Source: Phytopythium helicoides
Lineage: Eukaryota; Oomycota; Peronosporomycetes; Pythiales; Pythiaceae
NCBI GenBank assembly: GCA_024867545.1
Contig: JANFNE010000016.1
Coordinates: 558,001 to 622,000, forward strand
Reading direction: 5' to 3'
DNA: 64,000 nt
Below the pieces are notes generated by a model. That model ran no database searches. It saw nothing but the letters and a program-made list of their open reading frames with translations, and had not been told where the DNA came from. The translations under genes were made by a program, and so were the position numbers. Shown here in pieces: positions 44,816 to 54,476 of the stretch; position 1 is the stretch's first letter; each line of letters opens with the position of its first letter.

Positions 44816-45700
44816 ATGGAGCGGCGCGGCGTGGGCAAGCGGCTGACGGACGGGCAGCGCGTGGAGATCCTCAAGCTGTTCGAGAGCGGGGCGGCCGTGA
44901 CGGAGGCCGACGTGGCGCGGCGCTACGGCGTGACGCGCTCGGCCATCTGGCGGCTGCGGCGCGCGGGCTCGAGCATCATGGAGCGCTACCAGGAGGGCGA
45001 CGTCGAGTCTCGCGACGAGCGGCGGCGCGGGGCCTCGTCGGCTTCCAGGGCGGCGGCGGCGGCGGGGAGAGGGGATCACGTGGCGGTGGACGCGGCGGCC
45101 GTGGGCGAGCAGGCGGCGCTGGCGGCCGTCGGCATGCGGCCGGTGATGGGGGACTTGGCGCTGGTGCCGGCCGTGGAGCTCGGGCTCCCGCAGATGCAGA
45201 TGCAGCTGGCTGCGGCGCAGGCGGGAGTGGCGCCGACCGCTGCTGCGTCGAATAGCAACGCGAGCAGCAGCAGTAGCGTGGTGGCGCCGGACGCGCCGCC
45301 GGAGCAGACCGACCCGCTGGTCTTCCTCAGCGTCAAGGCCATCGGTAGTGTGCAGTCGCCAGGGACGGTCAACTGGGAGCGCGTCAGCGGTGCGCTCGAC
45401 GAGGAGCACTTCGAGGTGGTGAATGACGGCATCGTCGTGCGGCGGGAGGGCAGCTACCAGCTCAACGTCGACCTGCAGCACTCGCAGCCGCGGCAGAACT
45501 TCCGCTTCACGTTCAAGGTCTGGCACGGCAAGAAGCTGCTGGGCCAGTGCTCGTGCCCGCTGCGCACCAAGAAGGAGGTATCGCTCAGTGTGCTCGAGCT
45601 ACGCTGTCGCCTGCCTGCGCTCGCCAAGCTGCGGGTCGAGTTCCTCGCACCGGGGTTCGCCTTCCACGAGAGCCGCGCCACCATCCGCTTGCTACCGTGA
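44816..45700 (+). CDS. Helix-turn-helix protein with jelly-roll-like C-terminus
   Basis: 294 residues. Residues about 7-55 (KRLTDGQRVEILKLFE to RAGSSIMERY, with VARRYGVTRSAIWRLR as recognition helix) look like a CENP-B/Psq-type transposase-derived HTH. A low-complexity Ala/Ser/Gln linker (about 60-165) follows. Residues about 170-294 are beta-rich (FEVVNDGIVVRREGSYQLNVDLQ, FRFTFKVWHGKKLLGQCSC, LAKLRVEFLAPG) and resemble a C1q/TNF-type jelly roll; that assignment is by pattern only. Likely a nuclear DNA-binding protein, possibly oligomerising through the C-terminal domain. Convergent with the aspartate kinase gene. Confidence 0.75.
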   Translation: MERRGVGKRLTDGQRVEILKLFESGAAVTEADVARRYGVTRSAIWRLRRAGSSIMERYQEGDVESRDERRRGASSASRAAAAAGRGDHVAVDAAAVGEQAALAAVGMRPVMGDLALVPAVELGLPQMQMQLAAAQAGVAPTAAASNSNASSSSSVVAPDAPPEQTDPLVFLSVKAIGSVQSPGTVNWERVSGALDEEHFEVVNDGIVVRREGSYQLNVDLQHSQPRQNFRFTFKVWHGKKLLGQCSCPLRTKKEVSLSVLELRCRLPALAKLRVEFLAPGFAFHESRATIRLLP

Positions 45701-45839
45701 TGAGTGCGGCGCTGTCAATATCTACTGCGTTCATGTGAGTTTCTCGTGACAAGTGCAGTCTCTCTATTGCGATGATGATCAGGATGCGGCATCTCTATAT
45801 ACAAAGGACTGGTCGAGCCTCTTGTACCTCGCATGCGCT

Positions 45840-47624
45840 CTAGGAGTTGTTGGTTTGCTCCAGCAGCGACTGCCACGTCGGACCGAGCAGGGCATCACGT
45901 GACGGCGACCGCCGGATGGGCGACGCGATCGGCACTTGCGCCGGCATAGCAACGGTGGACGCACCGTTGCTCGGGTGCAGCGGTGGTGTGCTCGAACCTG
46001 ACGCGCTGTGGTTGGCAGTGGACGCTGTCGCGCTCGTCGGGCTCGCACTGCCAAAGAAGAAGGCGTGCATGCGCGCGACGATGTCGTCAGCGTTCTTCTG
46101 CTGCAGCACGAACGACAGGTTCAGGTCTTCGGCCGACTCGCTGAGTAGCAGCACGTCGTAGCCCTCGAGCACCTCGAAGACATGTCCAAGCTCAGCAAGA
46201 GCCTTGCGCAGACCGCGGCCGACAACCGACACGACCGAGCACTCCTCGAACACTTCGACCTTGGAGTGCGCGTTGAGCTCGTCGAGCAGCTGGCGGAATG
46301 GAGCACCCTCGATACCTCCAGGGATGTGGTCGAGCGTCACGGTGACCGAAAACTGCGAGGTAGCAATGAGATCGACCGAAATGCCGCACTTCTCGAACGG
46401 CGCAAACACCTTGGAAAGGAATCCCGCGGTGCCCCACATGTCAAGCGCCGTGATGCTGATCGTCGTCATGTTTTGGCGCTTGACGACCGCGAGGATCTTG
46501 GGGCTGTCGCCAGCAGCGGCGGTCGACTTCACCGGGGGGTGAATGACCGTGCGCGCTCCCTTAGGGTCGTTCGTGTTGCGGATCTCGACAGGCACGCGCG
46601 CCGACTGCGCCGGCATGATGCAGCGCGGGTGGAGCACCTTGGCTCCCATGGCGGCCAGCTCCTGTGCCTCACGGTAGTCGAGGCTCGTGATAAGCCTTGC
46701 GTCGCGCACGTAGCGCGGGTCGCTCGTGAACATGCCGTGCACGTCTGTCCAGATCTCGTACTTGGCGGCTTGCAGCATGGCCGCGAAGAGCGCGCCAGAG
46801 GTGTCGCTGCCACCCCGGCCGAGCACACAGGTCGCGCCGTCGGCAGTGCTGGCGATGAAGCCCTGCGTGAGCACAACGCGCTTGCCGTTGGCCTTGGCCG
46901 TAGCCTGCGCGATGTTCTCACCCGGCAGCACGTCCGCCTGCAGGTACCGGTCCTCTTCGGACTTGGCGCGCGCCGAGTCGCTCACCAGCAGCTCTCGCGC
47001 GTCCACGCGCTGCACGTCCTGCAGTCCGTTGCGGGCCATGATGCACACGCCCAGGTGCGTCGAGAGCAGCTCTCCGAACGCGAGCACGCGCGCCTGGATG
47101 CGCGGGGAGGCCTCCTGCGTGAGCTTGACGCCCTCCAGGATGCGCGCCAGGTTCTGAAGCATATTCGGAGGGCCGTCCACATGAGTATCCTCACCACAAC
47201 CACTACCTCATCGCCCTGCGTTGCCTACCTTGAGCTCCTGCAGCAGCGGGTGCAGCGCGGCGGGGATCGCGGCGTCGATGGCGGCGGGCGCCACGAAGGA
47301 CTCGTCAAAGACCGAGGCCATCCACCTGCGCTCCCAGTCGTCCGCGTGGGCCGCCGCGTCGAAGAGCCCCACGTCGTAGGCGAGCGCGAAGTGCTGGCGC
47401 ACGACGGCCTCCACGATGGGCACGTGGCTCGCGTCGGCGCGGCTGGCGGCCTCGAGCGCCGCCGTGAGCTTGTTGGTCACCTGCGTGAGCGCCGAGATGG
47501 TCACCCACACGCTCGGCGCGCCATCCGCGCGCAGGTTCGCGTCGATCTGCTCGCAGATGCTGCGCCAGCGCGCGGCGGTCGACACGCTCGTGCCGCCGAA
47601 CTTGAGCACGACCCAGGCCACCAT
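45840..47624 (-). CDS. Aspartate kinase (2 exons)
   Basis: Phosphorylates L-aspartate, the first step toward lysine, threonine and methionine. Exon 1 is 47229..47624 and exon 2 most likely 45840..47153, with a 75-bp GT-AG intron (47154..47228, phase 0), giving 569 residues; a 39-bp intron ending at 47190 is in frame too but would insert 12 residues. Exon 1 starts with LKFGGTSVST (kinase nucleotide site). Exon 2 has GRGGSDTSGALFA and ELAAMGAKVLHPRC (substrate and catalytic region), then two ACT-like parts (ISITALDMWGTAGFLSKVF and VVSVVGRGLRKALAELG) expected to mediate allosteric amino-acid inhibition. A Ser/Thr/Pro-rich tail ends the protein. Absence of a homoserine dehydrogenase domain makes it monofunctional. 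Confidence 0.93.
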
Positions 47625-47842
47625 GATGCGAGGTCGAGGTCGAGAAAGGCACTGGTGGCGGATGCTTGCTGATGGTTGCCGACCACAGGAAAAAGCGGGA
47701 AATGACCTCTGGGACGAGATACCCCTGCGAAATAGAGGTGGGTAAGGTAGTTTTTTCTATACTATTTTAACTGTGGGGCTTCATATCGTGGAGGGGTGGT
47801 TTCCTTTCTTTTTTTTTTCCGACGGCTGACTAGTGAACGAGG

Positions 47843-47983
47843 ATGGCTTCGGTGATGGCGGTGGCGTGCGGCGGCGTACGCGCGGCGCTGGACGGGCTCC
47901 TGCTGGGGCTGCCGGGGCTGCTGGCGGTGCTCGTGCTGGCGTCGCTGGCGTTCCTGCCGGAGGGCGCGGCGCGGGATTTCTAG
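47843..47983 (+). CDS. Possible 46-residue single-pass membrane microprotein
   Basis: ATG at 47843 opens a 46-codon frame ending TAG. The product is a short N-terminus (MASVMAVACGGVRAAL), one strongly hydrophobic stretch (LLLGLPGLLAVLVLASLAFL, about 19-38) and a short charged tail (PEGAARDF). Single-pass orientation cannot be told. Codon use is GC-rich like neighbouring genes. It sits in the gap between the aspartate kinase start and the PX gene end. No homolog is recognised, and chance cannot be excluded at this length. Confidence 0.4.
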   Translation: MASVMAVACGGVRAALDGLLLGLPGLLAVLVLASLAFLPEGAARDF

Positions 47984-48040
47984 GCTAATTTTTGTGCGAG
48001 TTATGGGCGTCGGAGTTGTGGGCGGAGGCGCCGCCGCGAG

Positions 48041-48808
48041 TCACAGCAGCTTGTCCTCGGCGGCCACCTGCACGGCGAAGATGTCGAGCATGAGGAAGTC
48101 GCGCACGGCAGGGAGCGTCGCGGCTGGCTCGAGCGCCAGCAGCGCCTGCAGGCTGCGCTCCAGCCGCGTGCGGCGCTCCTCGAGCGCAGCGGCCTGCGTC
48201 ACGCGGAACCAGGTCTTGGGCGGCAGCTCCCAGCGCGCGCCGCCCTCGAGCTGCGCGTTGACACTCTGCGCGAGCGCCACGAACTCGGAGAAGCGCCGCT
48301 CGACCGTCAGCTCGCGCCGCGGCTCGTCCAGCGTCGCCACCTGCACCGAGAAGGCCACGAAGCCCGCGTCCGTCTCGCGGAACGAGGTGACGCGCAGCGT
48401 GAACGGGCGCCGGTCGGGCGCGCCGTGCTCCTTGCGAGCGGCTCGCAGCGCGTGCAGCACGCCCTCCTCGTCGTCGAGCGCCACGAAGCGCGAGCAAGCG
48501 TCGCGCGGCGCCTCGCGGCACACGATGACCAGCTCGTCGTCCTCGTCGTCTTCGTCGTTCTCCTCGGCGCTGTCGCTCTCGCACGTGTCAGTGGCGCTGG
48601 GCCCGTCGTCGTGGTGGTCGTCGCCCTGGCGCAGGATGGTGATCTCGGGCAGCTTGGCGCGCAGCTTGTCGCCCGTGGGGGTGAGCGCGGCGCCTCCATC
48701 TACGGCCAGCGCCAGCGCTGCGGCCGTGGCGCGCTCCTTCTGCATGGCCTTCTTCCTGCGGCCGCGCGCGCGCTTGGACGACAGGATGGTGCGCTTGTCG
48801 CTCGCCAT
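48041..48808 (-). CDS. PX (phox homology) domain protein
   Basis: 255 residues from the ATG at 48808; the open frame upstream is low-complexity SLSL sequence from an AG/CT tract. N-terminus is basic (KRARGRRKKAMQK, possible nuclear or nucleolar signal), followed by an acidic run (SAEENDEDDEDDE). The C-terminal ~120 residues form a PX domain: FTLRVTSFRETDAGFVAFSVQV, RRFSEFVALAQSV (phosphoinositide-contacting Arg), LPPKTWFRV, and LEERRTRLERSLQALLAL. PX domains bind PtdIns3P and place proteins on endosomes; without a second domain the protein is probably a sorting or adaptor factor. Confidence 0.85.
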   Translation of the reverse strand: MASDKRTILSSKRARGRRKKAMQKERATAAALALAVDGGAALTPTGDKLRAKLPEITILRQGDDHHDDGPSATDTCESDSAEENDEDDEDDELVIVCREAPRDACSRFVALDDEEGVLHALRAARKEHGAPDRRPFTLRVTSFRETDAGFVAFSVQVATLDEPRRELTVERRFSEFVALAQSVNAQLEGGARWELPPKTWFRVTQAAALEERRTRLERSLQALLALEPAATLPAVRDFLMLDIFAVQVAAEDKLL

Positions 48809-49762
48809 GGCTTCAACGTGGGCGATCGAGAGCGATTGAGAGCGATCGAGAGCGATCAAGAGGGAGAGAGAGAGAGAGAGACCGGCTGGACAGTCGGCGG
48901 GAAGCGGAGAGAAAGCGCGAGTGAGCACGCCACGCCGACGGCGCGCGCCGATTGTCCGGAGGCGCGCTGCTGATGCGCAGCGAGTGCGTCAGCGGGCGCT
49001 GAATGCGCAGCCGCCTGATATTCTCGGCGGCTACGACGCCTTGCAGGCCGCGCCACAACCCCACGTCGAGAAACGGGTGAGAACACCGAGGTCGGTTGCC
49101 TCTGTTAATGAATATACTTCAGTTTGAACTGAATAGGAAATGATAATCATCTTGATGGTTCTATTGATCTGGTCTGAATACTCCTGTAAGTTATGATATC
49201 AAATGGTGACTATTTGGGAGTCGGATGGAACGCTGAACGACCTGACAAGATACGCCAATTCAGTTCAGATCACTTACTCCAGTGCGTCAGTCCACTACGT
49301 CACCTAAACCAGTGCTATATGGAATGATAACATACAATTAGCAAGTCAAATTGCGCACCCATCAGATTTCTCTACTCATTGCAAATAATACGTGGTGACG
49401 ACGACCGCGTCACGCCACCCCACCCTCTACGAATCTCGGCGAGAACCTCACCTTGAAGAAGCCTACAAATGAGACCGCCCCGCGCCGACAGCTGCGATGT
49501 GACGCGATGCGTGTACTCGCAGCCACGTACGTGGCGCCAAAGATGGCTCCGCCGCGCCGACACGTCGCATTGGCGGCTTCAACGTGCAATGGAATCTGCC
49601 GCGAATCTGCGATCTCTGCGCGTCCCAGCTGGATCTTGGCAGAGGCTGGTCGCTCGATTGATGATGCCTCCGAGTGCTTGAGTCACCCACGCAGCATGAT
49701 GGGCATTGAAGGAGGCCCGCAATCACTATGCTATCTGGGGATCTCTCTGCGCGCCGTCAGCT
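48809..49762. other. Intergenic region without a recognised gene
   Basis: Contains short (GA)n and GAGAGCGAT-type repeats at 48820-48885 next to the PX start. The AT-richer stretch 49100-49380 contrasts with GC-rich flanks. Short open frames only. Confidence 0.5.
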
Positions 49763-50505
49763 TCAGCTCGCGCTCGGGTTCGTGCGGTAGCTGAACGACG
49801 ACAGGTACAGCCCCCGCAGCAGCTCATAGTCGTCGTCCTCGCTGCCGCGCATGCGCCGCAAAAGTGCCTCCTCCTTTGCCAGCTCGCGCCGTCGGTGACG
49901 CCGGAACGCCGCGTAAGCCACGCACAGAACGACTGATGCGACGCACAAGCTGCCCACGACGATCACCGCCACGCGGTAACGGTTCCGAGACGCCGACAGA
50001 CTGTCGATTTCGGCCTCGAGAGATGATGACCCGGCATTTACCATCGAAGACGCCTGACTGCTCCCGCCCTCTGTCTCGGTGCTGGACGACGTGCTGCTGT
50101 CCGCTGGAGGTACAGTCCCGGCCTCACCGTCGTACGCGTCCGTCACGTTCAGCAATAGCGAGCTCAGCTCCGTCGACACAATCAACCTCGCAGACGGGAG
50201 CTCCTCCATGCAGGACGCATCCACCGATGTGAGAGCACCATCGGAGGCAATGAACGAGGCAACCACCTGTCTACCACAGGAGGACCCATCGGCGAGCACC
50301 GCGCTGTCAACCACGTTGTGTGTGCCATTGGCGACTATGATCAGGCGCTTTCCGCCATCCGCGACGATGGCGTTGTCAAGCGCCATCGCGAACTTGGTTG
50401 GCGCTTGTCCATCCATGTCCCCACTCAGGATCAGCACGGTGGTAGACGCTGGGAGAGATACGTTGGCGTTGCCTAAGCCGTCTCGCTCGAAGGCTAGCAA
50501 GCACG
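49763..50505 (-). pseudogene. Inverted 3' fragment of the membrane hydrolase gene at 56311
   Basis: About 740 bp match the last ~245 codons of 56311..58737 in inverted orientation at roughly 98-99 percent identity, including the Asp and His positions, the Ser/Thr-rich stalk, the C-terminal membrane span and the cytoplasmic tail. Homology begins at the GCTTGCTAGCC junction (about 50505 here, 58000 there) and ends just past the stop codon. The frame is open, but there is no promoter, N-terminal membrane span or first catalytic half. The few substitutions (Ser for Pro near the SELSSLL segment, for example) show it is a real second locus. Confidence 0.85.
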
Positions 50506-50800
50506 CTGTCGTGGCTAGTTGATCGTGCCCGTCTGCAGGAGTACCGTGGCCTGTTCACGAAGAGTGTGCGATGGCGCTACGCCACGTTACCGTCTCCTAT
50601 AGATGTCACTTGGCGTGAGGCTCAACGAACATTGAGTGGCGGTCGGCATGACCAATCTTCTTTTCCTCTCGCCCGCGAGTGTCTACACACAGCCGCTACT
50701 GCCAAGACTATTGCATTCATCTGATGATTCATGTGATGCATTCGTATCGCCAACGTCATGCGCTACCGGGCGTGCAGCAAGTCGTGCGACCTGCATCCAT
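50506..50800. other. Short intergenic region
   Basis: No gene recognised between the hydrolase fragment and the end of the glutathione reductase gene. Confidence 0.5.
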
Positions 50801-52486
50801 CTATGCCCGGCCGCTGAGCCCCCAAGGTGCGAGGGTTACAAACTCCTCCGCTGCCGTCGGGTGGATCGCCACGCAATTGTCAAAGTCCGCCTTGGTCGCA
50901 CCCATCTTGACGGCCACGCCGAAGCCCTGTAGCATCTCGTCCGCACCCATGCCAATCACGTGCAACCCCACAACCTTTTCGTCCGCACCAGTGCACACGA
51001 GCTTCATGGCCGTCATGGGTTTGGGCTTCAACCCCGTGCCGTTCACGTCTTCCTCGCCTTCACCCAGTGGCTCGTTGATGATCCCGTAGTACATGTTGAC
51101 AAAGCGGCTCGTGTACACCTTGATTTGGTCGTCGCCGAACTTGGCACGCGCCTGCTGCTCCGTCAGTCCGATCGTGCCGATGGGCGGGTGGCTAAACACA
51201 ACCGTTGGCACGTTCTCGTACGAGATCTTCGCGTCCGGGATGTCTCCGAACAAACGGTCGGCCAGGCGGCGACCAGCGGCTATCGCGACGGGGGTTAGCG
51301 CGACCGTCCCGCACGCATCACCCACGGCAAACACGTTTGGACGCGTCGTGGCCTGGTACTCATCAATCTTGATGTGGCCCTGCGCGTCCGTTTGCACTCC
51401 CGCAGCCTCCAATCCCAGCTCCGACGTGAGTGGCACGCGTCCTGCGGCGTAGATGACCTCCTCGAACCCCGAGTGCGTCGTTCCGTCTGCGAGCACGAGC
51501 GTCTTGGTGCCATCTGCAGCACGCTCAACGCGGGTCACGTTTGACTGTGGGCGTAGGTGGACTCCATCGCGCTTCAGCGCGTCGTGCAGCGTCGTCCGCA
51601 CCAGCTCCTACGCATCACAGGACCGTCAATGCTACTCTTTCAGCTCAAGGCAGACGCAGACGTACATCGAACGAGCGCAGCACACCGTCGCGGCGGGTGA
51701 AGATAGTGGTGTCAGATCCAAACGAGTTGAGCACGCCTGCGAGTTCCACAGCAATGTAGCCCGCGCCGACGACCGCCACCTTCTTCGGCAGGTACTCCAG
51801 CTCGAAGAAGCCGTCCGAGTCGATGCAGAGCTCCTTGCCTGCCACAATCCCTTCCATCAGCGCTGCACCAGCAAGCCCACCAAAGAAAAACAGCGTCCCC
51901 ACGAACCTGGGATGTCTGGGATCAGTGGCTTGCCGCCCACGGCGATGAGCACGTTCTTGGCGCGCAGCTCTCGGCCGTCCACCTCGACTTGTCCGTCCGC
52001 GTTGAAGCGCGCCGTGCCCTGGATGACCTCCACGTTGGCGTTCGCCAGGTTCCTGCTCGCGTGTCAGCACCCATCCACCGTCGCGCGGCCTGCAGCGCTG
52101 CCTCACCGCTCGTAGATGCCGTTAAGGCGGCGCACGTAGGCGTCGCGGCGGTCCTTGAGCGCGCGCCAGTCGAAGCCCCGCGCGTCGCCCACTTGGTAGC
52201 CGTAGTACGCCGCGTCACGGTGCAGCACGTGGCCCAAGCTGGCGCCGAGGAACATGATCTTCTTGGGCACGCAGCCCACGTTCACGCACGTGCCGCCCAG
52301 CCGCGCCTGCTCCACCACCGCCACGCGCGCGCCGTGTGCCGCCGCGCGCCTGGACGCCGCCACGCCGCCGCTGCCGGCGCCGATGACGAGGAAGTCGAGC
52401 TCTGGCGCGGCCTGTGAGCGCGAGGAGAGCGCGCGGGCGAGCGGCGAGCGCCGCGTGGAGCGGAGGGCGCGAGCAGCGAGCGCCAT
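50801..52486 (-). CDS. Glutathione reductase (4 exons, probably mitochondrial form)
   Basis: NADPH-dependent flavoenzyme reducing glutathione disulfide. Exons on the minus strand: 52107..52486, 51907..52052, 51666..51838, 50801..51607; introns of 54, 68 and 58 bp are all GT-AG and the joined length is an exact 502 codons (501 residues). Residues 1-24 ([20 protein letters not shown]) are Arg-rich with no acids, as in mitochondrial presequences. FAD-binding [11 protein letters not shown] starts at about 34; the redox disulfide is [13 protein letters not shown] (Cys67/Cys72). Exon 3 carries the NADPH fold [15 protein letters not shown], exon 4 the [11 protein letters not shown] contact and HPTAAEE with the active-site His-Glu pair. 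The start at 52486 is preferred over 52549 because it begins the presequence. Confidence 0.95.
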
Positions 52487-52775
52487 GGAGATCGGCTGGG
52501 GATTGTGGCGACGACACCTTCGGCGAAGGTGTCGCGGGGGGTTGGCCAATCAGATGGAGGTATTTGGGGAAATGGACCAATCAGATGGATGCATTGGATG
52601 TGAACGGACCAATCGGAGAAAGGGAAAGATCGGACGCGACGACAGCCACAGGGCGACGAGCTTCAACTTGGACGTGATTGATTGATTGATGGCATACAGC
52701 TTACCTTGGAACTCTACTCACTACTGGCTGGATTCGAGATGATTGATGGATGTACACTGCTACACTCTAGACGCG

Positions 52776-54476
52776 TCAGAGCTCGGTGTGGCACAGGATG
52801 GACGAGATGGACCCGCGCTTGCCCCGGTTCGTCGTAGTTGCTGGTCGCACGCAGTGTAAGGACGACGGAGAGTGGCCGCTGCCGCTGGCTAGTCGATCGC
52901 TGCTGCGCAGGACTCGCTTCTTGTCGGTTCGTCGCTCGGGGGCGCTGTGGCATCGTGATCGGGTCGACGACTGCTCGTCCAGGCGCGGGATCTTGATGGG
53001 AGGAGGAGGCAGCGTTTTGCCAAAGCATCGACCGACACGCTTGCGCTTCTTGCCTGGTCGGATGGTGGGTGAAAGAGCGGGTGACGGATCGGCGAGATCG
53101 CTCACGCATCGCGGACTCTCGTCGTCTTCATCATCGTCAATTGCTGCTGAACTCGTGTCGAGCTCTCGCTTTTTGCCTTTGCTCTTCTTGCTCTTCTTGC
53201 CCTTCTTCTTGGGTTTTGACTCGCTCATCGAGCTCTTTGAAGGCTGTTCCAGCTCCTGCTGCTCGATCTTTTCTACGATCTCAATCTTCTCAGTTTTCTC
53301 GAGCGGCTCGGGCCGCACCGCAGCCTCCATCTGCTCGTCGTCTTCATTGTCGTCGTCTTGCAGCATGATATCGCCTCCGCAATCCCGGAGCATGGCTGAC
53401 ATGCTTGCGTTCACCTCGGCAGTAGTTGGTATCATCTGCCCTGGCATGAAGCGGTTGCGTGCGTCTGCTTGGGCTTTGCGGCTCTTCTCGTTCGGGTTCT
53501 GGATGACTGCGGACAGCTCTTCTCGCAGCGCTGCGATCTGTGCCTGGAAACGCTTCTTCTCGGCGCCGACAGCACTTGCTGCGATGACCTGTAGCGAGGT
53601 GATGCGGTTGACAAGGCTGCGGATGCGGCGGTGGGGCCACCGCACGAGTCCGTTGCGTCGGCAGATCTTCTTCATGAGCGTGATGCAGACGCCAAGCTCC
53701 TTGGCGACAACCGCCATGGGCTTGTTGAAGTGCGGCCGCAGCTCGTTGAGCGTCATGTCCTTGACGTTGGCTGGTGCCGGCGGCATGCTCATGAGGATGG
53801 ACGGCGACACTGCAGTGGGTGGTGCCATGGCCGCCGACGACGGCGGCATTGACGCTGCGGAAGCTGCCGCCGAGGGCGGATGCGGCGAGGCGAACGGCGG
53901 GAGCAGGTGCTTGAGCATGCTGGCCGTGGGGCTGGGCTGTGTGAACAGCAGCATGGGGTCCGCCATCATGTCCGCCATGGTGATGATGGGCGTCGGCGCG
54001 TTCGAGAAGGAGGCTCCACCCGAGGGCGAGGCGACCGACCCGGCGGGTCCGAAGCCCATGGCCGCGTGCAGCGGCGACAGCAGCGCGGGGTGGTGCGGGT
54101 GCGGGCTGAGCGCCGTGAAGAAGGGCAGCCCCGCGAGGTCCGCGGCCGCGTCGGCGCCCTGCTCGCCCTGCGCGTGCAGCTGGTGCATGAGCAGCGACGA
54201 GGCCGTGGGCGAGGGCAGCAGCCCGCTGGTGGCGATGGGCGGCGGCAGCAGCGACCCTGGCGCCGCGCCTAGCAGCATGGCGTACACGCTCTGCGGGCTC
54301 TCAAAGACCCCCCAGGCGCCTTCGTCCCGCCCGAGCGCCGCGTCGGCGGCCCATCCCGGTGCCTCGAGGAACGCGGCGCCCTGCGGCTTGGAGGCGTCGG
54401 CGGCTGCGACTGCTGCGGGGGCTTCGCGCTTGATCGGCGCCGCGTTCTCGTCGCGGTTCTCGCTGGTCGCGTCCAT
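52776..54476 (-). CDS. RWP-RK domain transcription factor
   Basis: 566 residues, single exon. N-terminal ~235 residues are Ala/Pro/Met-rich and low in complexity (likely activation or interaction region). The RWP-RK domain spans about 240-292: LNELRPHFNKPMAVVAKELG, then VCITLMKKICRRNGLVRWP, with the signature as RWPHRRIRSL (279-288), Arg replacing the usual Lys of RWPxRK. A short coiled-coil-prone segment (KKRFQAQIAALREELSAV, about 307-324) follows. The C-terminal half has acidic runs and a Lys-rich nuclear-localisation-like block (KPKKKGKKSKKSKGKKRE). RWP-RK proteins bind DNA and regulate nitrogen response or development in plants; roles in oomycetes are largely inferred. Confidence 0.9.
   Translation of the reverse strand: MDATSENRDENAAPIKREAPAAVAAADASKPQGAAFLEAPGWAADAALGRDEGAWGVFESPQSVYAMLLGAAPGSLLPPPIATSGLLPSPTASSLLMHQLHAQGEQGADAAADLAGLPFFTALSPHPHHPALLSPLHAAMGFGPAGSVASPSGGASFSNAPTPIITMADMMADPMLLFTQPSPTASMLKHLLPPFASPHPPSAAASAASMPPSSAAMAPPTAVSPSILMSMPPAPANVKDMTLNELRPHFNKPMAVVAKELGVCITLMKKICRRNGLVRWPHRRIRSLVNRITSLQVIAASAVGAEKKRFQAQIAALREELSAVIQNPNEKSRKAQADARNRFMPGQMIPTTAEVNASMSAMLRDCGGDIMLQDDDNEDDEQMEAAVRPEPLEKTEKIEIVEKIEQQELEQPSKSSMSESKPKKKGKKSKKSKGKKRELDTSSAAIDDDEDDESPRCVSDLADPSPALSPTIRPGKKRKRVGRCFGKTLPPPPIKIPRLDEQSSTRSRCHSAPERRTDKKRVLRSSDRLASGSGHSPSSLHCVRPATTTNRGKRGSISSILCHTEL

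Noticed and set aside
46182..47672. 496-codon open frame antisense to aspartate kinase
   Set aside because: It runs through the kinase intron and both exons and has no recognisable protein features; a shadow.
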